Positions 43,662 to 51,747 of a DNA stretch of 51,747 nt are shown one piece after another. Below the pieces are notes generated by a model. It made no database searches. It had not been told where the DNA came from and saw only the letters and a list, made by a program, of their open reading frames with translations. Every line of letters begins with the position of its first letter. Position 1 is the first letter of the stretch. Origin of the DNA: Brevibacterium sp. (GTDB lineage Bacteria; Actinomycetota; Actinomycetes; Actinomycetales; Brevibacteriaceae); NCBI RefSeq assembly GCF_031179145.1, contig NZ_JAPSIB010000021.1, positions 19,523 through 71,269 on the forward strand, written 5' to 3'. The position numbers and the translations under genes were made by a program.

Positions 43662-44038
43662 AGGAAACCGGAGAACACGAGAACGAGAAGTCCCGCGCCC
43701 AGCGCCGAGGCGAGACTGACAATCGGGATGATGAGCGGCAGCGGCAGTGGCCGTTTGCGGCGCATCGCCGTCTCGATCCGGAACCAGCGCACGGCCGCCC
43801 CCGCGGCGAGGACGAAGCCGATCGCCATGAGCACGATCGCCAAACTGGCTCGCAGGGTGTCGGAGAAGACCGTCGAGGTGAACGCCTCGACCGCGATGCC
43901 TCCACCGATGAACGCCAGCGCGGTCCGGATCCACGACAGGAAGGTGCGCTCATTGGCGAGGGTGAAGCGAGGGTCGGGATCCTCGCCGTCCGGGAACATC
44001 CGCCGGGCGATCCTGCTGCGGGAGTCATCATTCGTCAC
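43658..44038 (-). CDS. DUF202 (YidH-like) membrane protein, first of pair
   Basis: A 126-residue protein with a canonical DUF202 opening, DPDPRFTLANERTFLSWIRTALAFIGGGIA, followed by three membrane helices and a basic loop (RIETAMRRKRPLP). The GTG at 44038 is fixed by a TATTCT box exactly six bases upstream (leaderless). The first 24 residues are charged and cytosolic. The second DUF202 gene starts in its stop codon. Divergent from the Nramp-like gene across 23 bases. Confidence 0.85.
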   Translation of the reverse strand: MTNDDSRSRIARRMFPDGEDPDPRFTLANERTFLSWIRTALAFIGGGIAVEAFTSTVFSDTLRASLAIVLMAIGFVLAAGAAVRWFRIETAMRRKRPLPLPLIIPIVSLASALGAGLLVLVFSGFL

Positions 44039-44044
44039 ACTTCG

Positions 44045-44050
44045 AGAATA
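44045..44050 (-). promoter_or_regulatory. -10 box of leaderless promoter for DUF202 pair
   Basis: TATTCT on the minus strand, then CGAAGT and the GTG start. The promoter must overlap that of the divergent Nramp-like gene starting at 44062. Confidence 0.55.
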
Positions 44051-44061
44051 GCCGTGATGAA

Positions 44062-45360
44062 ATGGTGCACATGGCGAATTCTCCCGAATCACACATCGAA
44101 TCCGGGCGCATTGAAGCTCCCGGACCCGCGAAATGGAAGATCATCGGCCCCGGGCTGGTCGTCGCGGCGACCGGCGTGGGCGCCGCCGACATGGTTGCGA
44201 CACTGGTGGCCGGAAGCCAGTACGGCTACGCGCTCCTGTGGGCAGTCATCGTCGGAGTCATCCTCAAGATCATCCTCGTCGAAGGCGCAGGCCGCTTCAC
44301 CCTGGCCACCGGCCTGACGATCTTCGAGGGGTGGAGGTCGCTGGGCAGGTGGACCACCTGGTACTTCGGGCCCTACATCCTCATCTGGGGCTTCGTCTAC
44401 GGCGCCACCGCGATGAGTTCGGCAGCCCTTCCCGTGGTCGCCCTCTTCCCGAGCCTGAACCTCACGCTGTGTTCGGTGCTCATGGGTCTGGCCGGATTCG
44501 TCATGGTCTGGTTCGGGCGCTATGCCATCTTCGAGAAGATCACGGCCGTGCTCGTCGGCATCATGTTCGTCACCGTGGTCGGGCTCGCCGTCATCGCGGT
44601 GCCGAACGTTCCCGCCATGCTCAAAGGACTCATCCCTCTGATTCCCGAAGGCGGAGTCATCTACACGCTCGCGCTCGCCGGAGGAGTCGGCGGCACCATC
44701 ACCCTGGCTGCCTACGGCTACTGGCTGCGGGAGAAGGGCTGGTACACGCCCAAGTGGATGCGAGTGATGCGGATCGACAATTCCATGGCCTACGTGATGA
44801 CCGGAATCTTCGTCATCGCGATGCTCATCGTCGGCGCCGAGGTGGTTCGTGCCGCCGGTGTCTCGATCTCCGCCGGTGACGAAGGCCTGGTCGATCTCTC
44901 CAGTGTCCTCAACGACAAGTACGGCACGGTCGTCGGCACCGGCTTCCTCATCGGATTCTGGGCCGCGTCCTTCTCCTCGATCATCGGGGTGTGGAATGGA
45001 GTCTCACTGATGTTCGCCGACTTCTGGGGCCACATGCGGAAGAGGCCCGGCGGGCATCCTGACACCCTGACCGGAGGGAAGTACTTCAAGTTCTATCTGC
45101 TGTGGCTGACGTTCCCTCCGATGCTGCTGTTCCTGCTCGGCAAGCCGATCGGTCTCATCCTCGCCTACGGAGTGCTCGGCTCTCTCTTCATGCCCTTCCT
45201 GGCGCTCACCCTTCTGGGACTCCTCAACGGCAAGCGCATCCCGAAGGAGTGGGCGAACAAGCTCCACACGAACATCGCCCTGGGGATCACGGCTCTGCTC
45301 TTCATCGTCCTCGGCGCCCAGCAGCTGTACAAGAGCGTGTCCCCACTGTGGGGCGGCTGA
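44062..45360 (+). CDS. divergent Nramp-superfamily transporter
   Basis: A 432-residue protein with about 11 membrane helices and clear Nramp flanking sequence (IIGPGLVVAATG, AGSQYGYALLW, TLATGLTIFEGW). The canonical helix 1 metal-binding DPGN is replaced by GAAD (around residue 37-40), and the helix 6 Met-Pro-His motif is replaced by ASFSSIIGVW. So transition-metal transport as in MntH is unlikely; Mg2+ or another substrate, as in Nramp-related outgroups, is possible. The ATG at 44062 is used; GTG 44065 and ATG 44071 are alternatives. A lipase gene follows after 21 bases. Confidence 0.85.
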   Translation: MVHMANSPESHIESGRIEAPGPAKWKIIGPGLVVAATGVGAADMVATLVAGSQYGYALLWAVIVGVILKIILVEGAGRFTLATGLTIFEGWRSLGRWTTWYFGPYILIWGFVYGATAMSSAALPVVALFPSLNLTLCSVLMGLAGFVMVWFGRYAIFEKITAVLVGIMFVTVVGLAVIAVPNVPAMLKGLIPLIPEGGVIYTLALAGGVGGTITLAAYGYWLREKGWYTPKWMRVMRIDNSMAYVMTGIFVIAMLIVGAEVVRAAGVSISAGDEGLVDLSSVLNDKYGTVVGTGFLIGFWAASFSSIIGVWNGVSLMFADFWGHMRKRPGGHPDTLTGGKYFKFYLLWLTFPPMLLFLLGKPIGLILAYGVLGSLFMPFLALTLLGLLNGKRIPKEWANKLHTNIALGITALLFIVLGAQQLYKSVSPLWGG

Positions 45361-45381
45361 CCTCTCACGAAAGGCACCACT

Positions 45382-46344
45382 ATGGCAGTGCACGACCTGA
45401 CGTTCCCTTCGAGCAACAGCCGCGACGAGATGCATGCGTGGCTGCACACCCCGGTTGCGGAACGCTGCCGCGGGCTCGTCCAACTCGCCCACGGCTTCGG
45501 CGAGCACTCGCGCCGCTACCTGCCATTGGTGGTGGCGCTCAACGACGCGGGCTATGCCGTGGCCATGGACGATCACGTGGGCCATGGCAAGACCGCAGCC
45601 GCCAACGACAGCTGGGGCCGGAGCGGGACCGACACTTACGATGTGTTCGTCGACGACGAGAAGAAGCTGCGCGAGATCGCCCAGTCCCTGGTTCCCGATG
45701 TCCCTTACCTGGTGTTCGGACACAGCTGGGGGTCGATGATCATGCGCGAGTTCGTGGCCGAGGACGGTCCCGGGATCGCGGGAGCAGTGTTCTGCGGAAC
45801 GACCGGCATGATGAACGAGGCCGGGAGAGCTCGTGAGCTGGCGGCGGCACGAGTGCGCAGCGATGGCTCCGAGGCAGTCGACTCCGAAGGCATGGCGTTG
45901 CTGCTGGGTTCCTTCCTGAGTCGATACGGCAAGGATGCGAACCCGCTCGACTGGGTCTCGGGCGACGCCACCGTTCTCGCCGACTATGCCTCCGATCCCT
46001 TCAACCTCGGTGAGCGTGCCGTCACTGCGGGATTCACCGCGGCGTTCTGCGATCTCTACGCTCGTGTCGACTCGCCCGAATGGGCGCACCGAATCCCACG
46101 AGAGACGTCGGTATTCCTCATTGCCGGAGACCAGGACCCCGTCGGAGGATTCGGCGCCGGTGTCTATCAGGTGGCCAACTGGCTGGCCGACGGTGGTCAC
46201 CCGGACGTGTCCACCCGGGTGTGGACCGGCATCCGCCACGAGATCCACAACCAGCCGGAGCTCCGCGACGAGGTCTTCGCCGAGGTGGTGCGGTTCTTCG
46301 ACCGTGTCACTGAGTCTGTTGAGGCCCAGGGGTTCACCCATTAG
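45382..46344 (+). CDS. alpha/beta hydrolase, monoacylglycerol lipase-like
   Basis: A 320-residue serine hydrolase of the Hydrolase_4 type: LVQLAHGFGEHSRRY (oxyanion HGxGE), the elbow FGHSWGSMI with Ser115, an acid motif FLIAGDQDPVGGFGAGV, and His in GIRHEIHNQPE. This matches bacterial monoacylglycerol lipase/lysophospholipase. No signal peptide, so probably cytosolic. The ATG at 45382 has AAAGG upstream. It follows the Nramp-like gene by 21 bases, and its 3' end overlaps the convergent DUF2268 gene by 11 bases. Confidence 0.9.
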   Translation: MAVHDLTFPSSNSRDEMHAWLHTPVAERCRGLVQLAHGFGEHSRRYLPLVVALNDAGYAVAMDDHVGHGKTAAANDSWGRSGTDTYDVFVDDEKKLREIAQSLVPDVPYLVFGHSWGSMIMREFVAEDGPGIAGAVFCGTTGMMNEAGRARELAAARVRSDGSEAVDSEGMALLLGSFLSRYGKDANPLDWVSGDATVLADYASDPFNLGERAVTAGFTAAFCDLYARVDSPEWAHRIPRETSVFLIAGDQDPVGGFGAGVYQVANWLADGGHPDVSTRVWTGIRHEIHNQPELRDEVFAEVVRFFDRVTESVEAQGFTH

Positions 46345-47242
46345 ACCTCTGCGTGAGCCCCAGCCGGGGGAGAGCTGTGTGCAGAATTTCGGCAGCAGAA
46401 GCGCGGACATTCTGCGCCGCGGTGCCACCGGCAGCGTCGAGATAGGCATCAACGAACCGGGTGCCGGCCGCGTAGCCTGCTCCCGTCGGCAGCCCCACGG
46501 GTTCAGCGCCGAACAATCGAGCTGTCTCGTCCCCGAGGACCCAGGCAGCGAAGTCCTCCATCCCGGTGCCGTCGAGGCCGCTGGTCACTTTCGCGAGGAC
46601 AGCCGGATCGTGGCGCGTGGATTCCGCGACGAAATGCGTGTAACCGGCATCTCCGTACAGTTCAGCTGCGAAGACGTCTGCCAATCCCTCGGATACGACA
46701 TATTCGCCCACGGTCACCGTCGCAGGGTTCCAGACGATGCCTCCGGGCGAGTACCGGACATTGTGGTGGAGCTCGTGCACAGCGATGGCCTCGAGCCGTT
46801 CGAGAACGAGGGGAGTGGGCCAGACGGTGATGGCGATGTAGCCGCTGATCCCTCCGAAGCCTGACATTCCCTGCACCACCTCCATGAAATGCTCATTGCC
46901 TGGGTCGCCGAGTACGAGAAGGACCTGCAGGTCGGGGACTTCAACGGTGGGATCGGCTGATTCCAACGCTGTGATCCCACGCTCAAGCGCAGTCTCAATT
47001 CGCTGCCATGCATCGGCGGCGATGAGGGTATCCAACCCATCGCGGAGTCGCCCCATCGGACCCTCGCAGGAGAATCCGAAATTCTGAGTGTGCACTGATG
47101 CCATATCGACCCCGCCGGGAACGAAGTGGAACATCCCTGCCATCGGCTCCCACATTTCACGAACGAGCTCTGAGCGAAGGTCTGGATCCGCTTCCAGAAC
47201 ACGCGTGGTTGCCAAGGCGCTGTCTATCATCGAAATCGTCAT
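46334..47242 (-). CDS. DUF2268-type putative zinc-dependent protease
   Basis: A 302-residue protein. The zinc-binding motif HELHHNVRY (His156, Glu157, His160) is followed about 27 residues later by SEGLADVFAAELYG, whose Glu is a likely third ligand. Both fit the DUF2268 predicted Zn-protease family, a gluzincin-like fold. No signal peptide is visible. The ATG at 47242 follows a TACATT -10 box by seven bases, indicating leaderless expression. Substrate and role are unknown. Confidence 0.85.
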   Translation of the reverse strand: MTISMIDSALATTRVLEADPDLRSELVREMWEPMAGMFHFVPGGVDMASVHTQNFGFSCEGPMGRLRDGLDTLIAADAWQRIETALERGITALESADPTVEVPDLQVLLVLGDPGNEHFMEVVQGMSGFGGISGYIAITVWPTPLVLERLEAIAVHELHHNVRYSPGGIVWNPATVTVGEYVVSEGLADVFAAELYGDAGYTHFVAESTRHDPAVLAKVTSGLDGTGMEDFAAWVLGDETARLFGAEPVGLPTGAGYAAGTRFVDAYLDAAGGTAAQNVRASAAEILHTALPRLGLTQRSNG

Positions 47243-47249
47243 GGGATCG

Positions 47250-47255
47250 AATGTA
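47250..47255 (-). promoter_or_regulatory. -10 box of leaderless promoter for DUF2268 gene
   Basis: TACATT on the minus strand (47255-47250), then seven bases to the ATG at 47242. Confidence 0.5.
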
Positions 47256-47360
47256 TTGGTTGATGCAGCGTCAAGGTCAACCGGCATTCTCGCCTTCTAC
47301 GATCGACACCGAATCGCGTTGCTCGAAGCGGCAGTCTCAACCGCTCCGGGTGAATCCCGC

Positions 47361-47366
47361 TAAGCT
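47361..47366 (+). promoter_or_regulatory. -10 box upstream of hrpA
   Basis: TAAGCT ends nine bases before the ATG at 47376, implying a leader of only about two or three bases. No Shine-Dalgarno is seen. Confidence 0.4.
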
Positions 47367-47375
47367 GGGTTCGAG

Positions 47376-50300
47376 ATGTCACAGGACAAGCACACACCCT
47401 CGCCCACGGATTCCGGCACGCAGAGCCGACGACCACCTCGGCGGAAGACCCCACGGAAGGCCGGTGCACATCATCGTGAACGTCGAGCACGGCTGAAGGC
47501 AGCCCGCGAAGCGACGACAGTCGAGGTCACCTACCCGCCGGAGCTGCCCGTCAGCGCCGCTCGGAACGAGATCGCGGCCGCCATCGCCGACAACCAGGTC
47601 GTCATCATCGCCGGTGAGACCGGCTCGGGGAAGACGACTCAGCTGCCGAAGATCTGCCTCGAACTGGGTTTGGGCGTCAATGGCATGATCGGCCACACGC
47701 AGCCGCGGCGGATCGCTGCGCGCACCGTGGCCGAACGCATCGCGGATGAACTCGGCGAAGATCTCGGGTCCACCATCGGCTACCAGGTCCGGTTCACCGC
47801 TCAGGTCGCCGACTCGACGCGCGTCAAGGTGATGACCGACGGAATCCTGCTCTCCGAGCTCTCGCGTGACAAACTCCTGCGCGACTACGAAGTCATCATC
47901 ATCGACGAGGCGCACGAACGCAGCCTCAACATCGACTTCCTCCTCGGCTATCTCAAGGAAGTCCGCAAGCACCGGCCCGACCTCAAGATCATCATCACCT
48001 CGGCGACGATCGATCCCGAGTCCTTCTCCGCCCACTTCGACGACGCCCCGATCATCCGGGTCGAGGGCCGCACCTACCCGGTGGAGGTCCGCTACCGGCC
48101 GCTGATCGAGGACGTCGCCGATGACGATGTCGACGGGCCCGGTGACTCCGGCGACTACGAGACCGGCGTCGAGGAGCAGACCGAGGGCATCATCGCCGCC
48201 GTCGACGAACTCAGCCAGGAAGCTCCCGGCGACATCCTCGTCTTCCTCTCCGGCGAACGGGAGATCCGCGACACCGCCGACGCCCTCGAGGACCACCTGC
48301 GCAGACGAACCAGACTGAGCAACTGGGAAGTCGTCCCCCTCTTCGCCCGCCTCTCCGCGGGAGAGCAGCAGAAGGTCTTCAAACCGCATTCGCGTCCGCG
48401 CATCGTGCTCGCCACGAACGTCGCCGAGACCTCGCTGACCGTTCCCGGCATCAAATACGTCATCGACGTCGGAACAGCGAGGATCTCTCGCTACTCCAAC
48501 CGCACCCGCGTCCAGCGTCTGCCCATCGAACGGATCTCACAGGCCAGCGCCAATCAGCGCAAAGGCCGATCGGGCCGCACCAGCGACGGCATCTGCATCC
48601 GCCTGTACTCGGAAGCCGACTTCGACTCCAGGCCGGAGTACACCGACCCGGAGATCCTGCGCACGAACCTCGCCAGCGTCATCCTCCAGATGACCGAACT
48701 CGGGTTCGCGTCGAGCGACGAGGACATCCTCTCGTTCCCCTTTCTCACCCCGCCCGAAGCAAAGGCCGTGCGCGACGGGCGCACGATGCTCGCCGAACTC
48801 GGGGCACTGACCACGGACAAGTCCGGGCGGATCGAGGTCACCCCGATCGGTCGGAAGCTGTCCGTGCTGCCCATCGACCCGCGCCTGGCGCGAATGGTCA
48901 TCGCCGGCGCGGAAGCGGGATGCGGGGGAGACGTCACCGTGATCGTGGCGGCGCTGTCCATCCAGGACCCGCGGGAACGCCCCACCGAGGTGCGGGCGGC
49001 CGCCGATGAGAAGCATGCCCGATTCACCCACCCGGCCAGCGACTTCCTGTCCTACCTCAACCTGTGGAACTACCTCGAGGACGCTCAAGCGTCCCTGACG
49101 AGCTCGAAGTTCCGCCGCCTGTGCAAGGCCGAGTTCCTCAACTTCGTCCGGATCCGCGAATGGCAGGACCTCGTCGGTCAGCTCCGATCCCTGCTCGGCT
49201 CGGCCGGCGTCCGCGTCGACCGTCCGACGTGGCGACAGGACAGCGGAGAGCCTGAACTCCGACCGGATCCTGGCGTCGAGGGTTCGGGTCCGGCGAATGC
49301 CGGGGCCGAGTCACGGAACCAGGGGTCGCGCAGTCGCGGTACCCACGGTTCGGGAGGGTCGGCTCAACCCGCGCAGCAGACTCAGTCAGGTCCACGCGGG
49401 AAGGTCGGGTTCGCCGAAATCAGCGCGGCCAAGAAGTCTTCCAAGAAGGGCAACGGGCAGGCGAACGGCGAGACCGGTCCAGCCGGTGCATCCATGAAGC
49501 TCGACCCGTATGCAGCCGCGATCCACCGCGCCCTGCTCACCGGGCTGCTCTCCATGATCGGGTCCCGCTCGGAGCGGACGAGGGACTACCAGGGCGCCCG
49601 CGGCACCCGGTTCGCGATCTTCCCGGGATCAGGTCTGTTCAAGAAGAACCCCGATTTCGTCATGGCCGCCGAACTGGTCGAGACATCCCGGCTCTGGGCA
49701 CGCACCGTCGCCGCGATCGACCCCGACTGGGTCATCGAAGCCGCCGGCGACCTCGTCACCCGCCAGTACTCCGAACCCCACTGGTCGACGAAGGCCGGCG
49801 CGTCAATGGTCTACGAGAAGATCTCCCTGTACGGAGTCACCCTCGTCAGCGACCGCCGGGTCGGCTATGGCACCTTCGATCCCGAGGCCGCTCGTGACAT
49901 GTTCATCCGCAAGGGTCTGATCGAACGCGACTGGCACGAGCGGTTCCCGTTCCTCGACCACAACCAGGCCGTCATCGAAGAGGCCGAAGAGCTTGCCTCT
50001 CGCACCCGCAACCGGCGGGTCCTCGACCAGGACGACGCACTCTACGGCTTCTACGATGAGCGCGTTCCCGCCACCATCACCCAGGCTTCGGACTTCCGGT
50101 CCTGGTGGAAGAAGCAGAAGCGCCGCGATGCGCACGTCCTTGATCTGACCACATCGATCCTGCTCAGCGAGGACAGTGAGGAGCTCACCGCCTCGGTGGC
50201 CGACGACTTCCCGATGGAATGGGAGCTCTCCGACGGGACGAAGGCCAAGTTGCGCTACTCCTTCGACCCGGGCAGCAGCGAGGACGGGGTGACCGTCGAA

Positions 50301-51614
50301 CTCCCCGCGGCCGCAGTTCCCCTCGTCGACCCGGACGAGTTCTCCTGGCAGGTGCCCGGTCTGCGGGAGGAGCTCGTCGCCGCCTACATCCGGTCACTGC
50401 CGAAGAGCAAGCGCCGGTACTTCGTCCCGGCCCCCGACGTCGCCCGCGACATCCTGCCCAGCCTCAGCCCCTACCAGGGGAGCCTGCCGGAAGTCCTCGC
50501 CGCGCACCTCAGCGAACGTGCGGGCGGAGGAGGCCTCCACGATCTGGTGCCGATCACGGTCAGGTCCGAGGACTTCGACCATGAACGGATCCCGCCGCAC
50601 CTGCGGATCCGGTTCCGCGTCGTCGATGGGAAGAAGACCGTCGGCCTCGGCGAGGATTTGGGTCAGCTGACGGCGACGGCGAAGCCACAGGTGCGCAAAG
50701 CGCGCCAGAAACAGGTCTCGTTCACCGCCCGGACAGGCCTGACCTCGTGGTCGTTCGGCACCCTAGCCGATCCGGACGACGCCGAGGCAGGCGTGGTGCC
50801 CGGACTGGCCGACCGGGGGACCAGCGTCGACCTCGTCGCCTTCGACACGCCACTGCAGGCGCGTCTGGCCAGCCGGGAGGGGCTCATCACTCTGCTCGGC
50901 ATCGGCACGACGCATGCGCTCAAATACCTGCGTGATGGGCTGACGATGGACGAGAAGCTCATCCTCGCCGGTCATCAGAAGACGTCGGACGAGATGCTCT
51001 CCGCCCTGCTCCGAGTCGGCATCCGCAGCGTCGTCGAGTCGGAGCTGGGGCCGGCGGAGACGAGCTGGGTATCCACACCCGAGGAATTCGCCCAACTGGA
51101 GAAGACCGTGCAGGCGGCGCTGCCTCTCGACAGCTCGGATCTCCTGCCTCACCTGATCCGCGCGCTGAAAGCGACGACCGAGCTCGACAAGAAGGTGTCG
51201 AAGGCATCGTCCCTGGCGATCCTGTCGAACCTCGCCGATGTCCAGCAGTGGCGCGGATCCCGCATCTCGGCCACTGCGGTGGCAGCGATGACCGGAGCGA
51301 TGGTCAGGGACCTGCCGCGGTGGGTGCAGGCCGAAGTCGTGCGCATCGACGGGATGCAGAACTCACCGATCCGAGACAGGCAGCTGATGGACCGCGTCGG
51401 TGGAGTGGAAGACGATGTGTCCAAGAAGATCCGCAACCGGTTCCCGGAGCTTGCGAAATCCGACTGGGCGCAGACCGTCGTGTCGGTCCCGAGCACCTGG
51501 CGCGAGATCGTCATCGACCTCGAGGAGTTGCGGGTGAGCCTCTACGCCAACTCGTTGGGCACCGCTCATCCGGTGTCGGAGAAGCGCATCGCCAAGGCCC
51601 TCGCCCAGCTGTAG
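47376..51614 (+). CDS. hrpA: ATP-dependent RNA helicase, DEAH type
   Basis: A 1412-residue DEAH/RHA helicase that remodels RNA or ribosome complexes. Order: basic disordered N-terminus (1-55); RecA-like domain with Walker A AGETGSGKTTQLPK (79-92) and DEAH box (177-180), SATID; motif VI in QRKGRSGRTSDG; winged-helix/ratchet and OB regions; then the long HrpA-specific DUF3418 C-terminus. A Gly/Ser/Gln-rich low-complexity linker (about residues 620-700) separates the two halves and is less conserved in composition. The ATG at 47376 follows a -10 box closely. The gene is complete in the window. Confidence 0.95.
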   Translation: MSQDKHTPSPTDSGTQSRRPPRRKTPRKAGAHHRERRARLKAAREATTVEVTYPPELPVSAARNEIAAAIADNQVVIIAGETGSGKTTQLPKICLELGLGVNGMIGHTQPRRIAARTVAERIADELGEDLGSTIGYQVRFTAQVADSTRVKVMTDGILLSELSRDKLLRDYEVIIIDEAHERSLNIDFLLGYLKEVRKHRPDLKIIITSATIDPESFSAHFDDAPIIRVEGRTYPVEVRYRPLIEDVADDDVDGPGDSGDYETGVEEQTEGIIAAVDELSQEAPGDILVFLSGEREIRDTADALEDHLRRRTRLSNWEVVPLFARLSAGEQQKVFKPHSRPRIVLATNVAETSLTVPGIKYVIDVGTARISRYSNRTRVQRLPIERISQASANQRKGRSGRTSDGICIRLYSEADFDSRPEYTDPEILRTNLASVILQMTELGFASSDEDILSFPFLTPPEAKAVRDGRTMLAELGALTTDKSGRIEVTPIGRKLSVLPIDPRLARMVIAGAEAGCGGDVTVIVAALSIQDPRERPTEVRAAADEKHARFTHPASDFLSYLNLWNYLEDAQASLTSSKFRRLCKAEFLNFVRIREWQDLVGQLRSLLGSAGVRVDRPTWRQDSGEPELRPDPGVEGSGPANAGAESRNQGSRSRGTHGSGGSAQPAQQTQSGPRGKVGFAEISAAKKSSKKGNGQANGETGPAGASMKLDPYAAAIHRALLTGLLSMIGSRSERTRDYQGARGTRFAIFPGSGLFKKNPDFVMAAELVETSRLWARTVAAIDPDWVIEAAGDLVTRQYSEPHWSTKAGASMVYEKISLYGVTLVSDRRVGYGTFDPEAARDMFIRKGLIERDWHERFPFLDHNQAVIEEAEELASRTRNRRVLDQDDALYGFYDERVPATITQASDFRSWWKKQKRRDAHVLDLTTSILLSEDSEELTASVADDFPMEWELSDGTKAKLRYSFDPGSSEDGVTVELPAAAVPLVDPDEFSWQVPGLREELVAAYIRSLPKSKRRYFVPAPDVARDILPSLSPYQGSLPEVLAAHLSERAGGGGLHDLVPITVRSEDFDHERIPPHLRIRFRVVDGKKTVGLGEDLGQLTATAKPQVRKARQKQVSFTARTGLTSWSFGTLADPDDAEAGVVPGLADRGTSVDLVAFDTPLQARLASREGLITLLGIGTTHALKYLRDGLTMDEKLILAGHQKTSDEMLSALLRVGIRSVVESELGPAETSWVSTPEEFAQLEKTVQAALPLDSSDLLPHLIRALKATTELDKKVSKASSLAILSNLADVQQWRGSRISATAVAAMTGAMVRDLPRWVQAEVVRIDGMQNSPIRDRQLMDRVGGVEDDVSKKIRNRFPELAKSDWAQTVVSVPSTWREIVIDLEELRVSLYANSLGTAHPVSEKRIAKALAQL

Positions 51615-51627
51615 GGGTGGCGGAACT

Positions 51628-51664
51628 CCCTGACTTTCGGACGCTCCGGCCCTGACTTTCGGAC
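51628..51664 (+). repeat. 15-bp direct repeat after hrpA
   Basis: CCCTGACTTTCGGAC occurs at 51628-51642 and 51650-51664, a period of 22 bases. The rest of the window (to 51747) has no gene I can support. A TATAGA box near 51711 may be the promoter of a gene beyond the edge. Confidence 0.85.
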
Positions 51665-51747
51665 CCTTCGATGAGGCATCGTCAAGAGTTCCGTCGGAGA
51701 AGTCACCCGTATAGATTGGCTGGCACACCGAGGCGACACCAGGGGGG

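Noticed and set aside
45004..46452. 482-codon open frame antisense to the Nramp-like and lipase genes
   Set aside because: It spans two well-supported genes on the other strand and has no family features.

Overview
The window is 51.7 kb of very high G+C bacterial chromosome. It looks like an actinobacterium of the order Micrococcales, most like Brevibacterium. This placement is inferred from G+C, codon use, actinobacterial family membership (DUF3017 behind purH, DUF501, MT0933-like protein, mycosin-like S8 protease) and gene order (glmU-prs-rplY-pth, mfd-mazG-eno-ftsB-DUF501-ppx). I see no phage, insertion sequence, plasmid or CRISPR signature. It reads as ordinary chromosome with a few accessory or stress islands.

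Layout. 1-1.7 kb: leftward alpha/beta hydrolase (cut by the window edge) and two small membrane proteins. 1.76-4.4 kb: purine operon purN-purH-DUF3017. 4.4-11 kb: leftward redox/stress block, in transcription order an epimerase/ferritin-like fusion, a zinc alcohol dehydrogenase, a FAD oxidoreductase with a C-terminal Rieske domain, and a pyruvate-oxidase-like TPP enzyme. 11.2-14.6 kb: a small MT0933-like protein, pcrA, a pure G/C tract and a membrane protein. 14.6-27.2 kb: core housekeeping with tRNA-Gln, glmU, prs, a serine-less alpha/beta hydrolase, rplY, pth, rhomboid, mfd, mazG, a tyrosine phosphatase and eno. 27.4-28.2 kb: a degraded DUF559-like gene amid short repeats. 28.4-31.8 kb: ftsB/divIC, DUF501, ppx and a membrane-anchored subtilase. 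31.9-37.4 kb: ndh behind a probable Rex operator, a lipoprotein, a divergent HxlR regulator/NAD(P)-binding pair, a UUA-reading tRNA and an MFS transporter. 37.5-40.4 kb: second stress-like block with ppk2, ChaB/Rho_N, a small hydrophilic protein and a YdaD-like SDR. 40.7-47.3 kb: transporters, DUF202 proteins, a divergent Nramp relative, a lipase and a DUF2268 protease. 47.4-51.6 kb: hrpA.

The most striking regulatory pattern is leaderless expression: at least ten genes on both strands have a TANNNT -10 box ending exactly 6 or 7 bases before the start codon. The most interesting individual signals are the Rex-type palindrome in the ndh promoter, a tRNA with anticodon UAA but a short variable loop, an alpha/beta hydrolase with Ala in place of the nucleophilic Ser, an in-frame start with its own Shine-Dalgarno inside the epimerase/ferritin fusion, and an 86-base tract of pure G/C.
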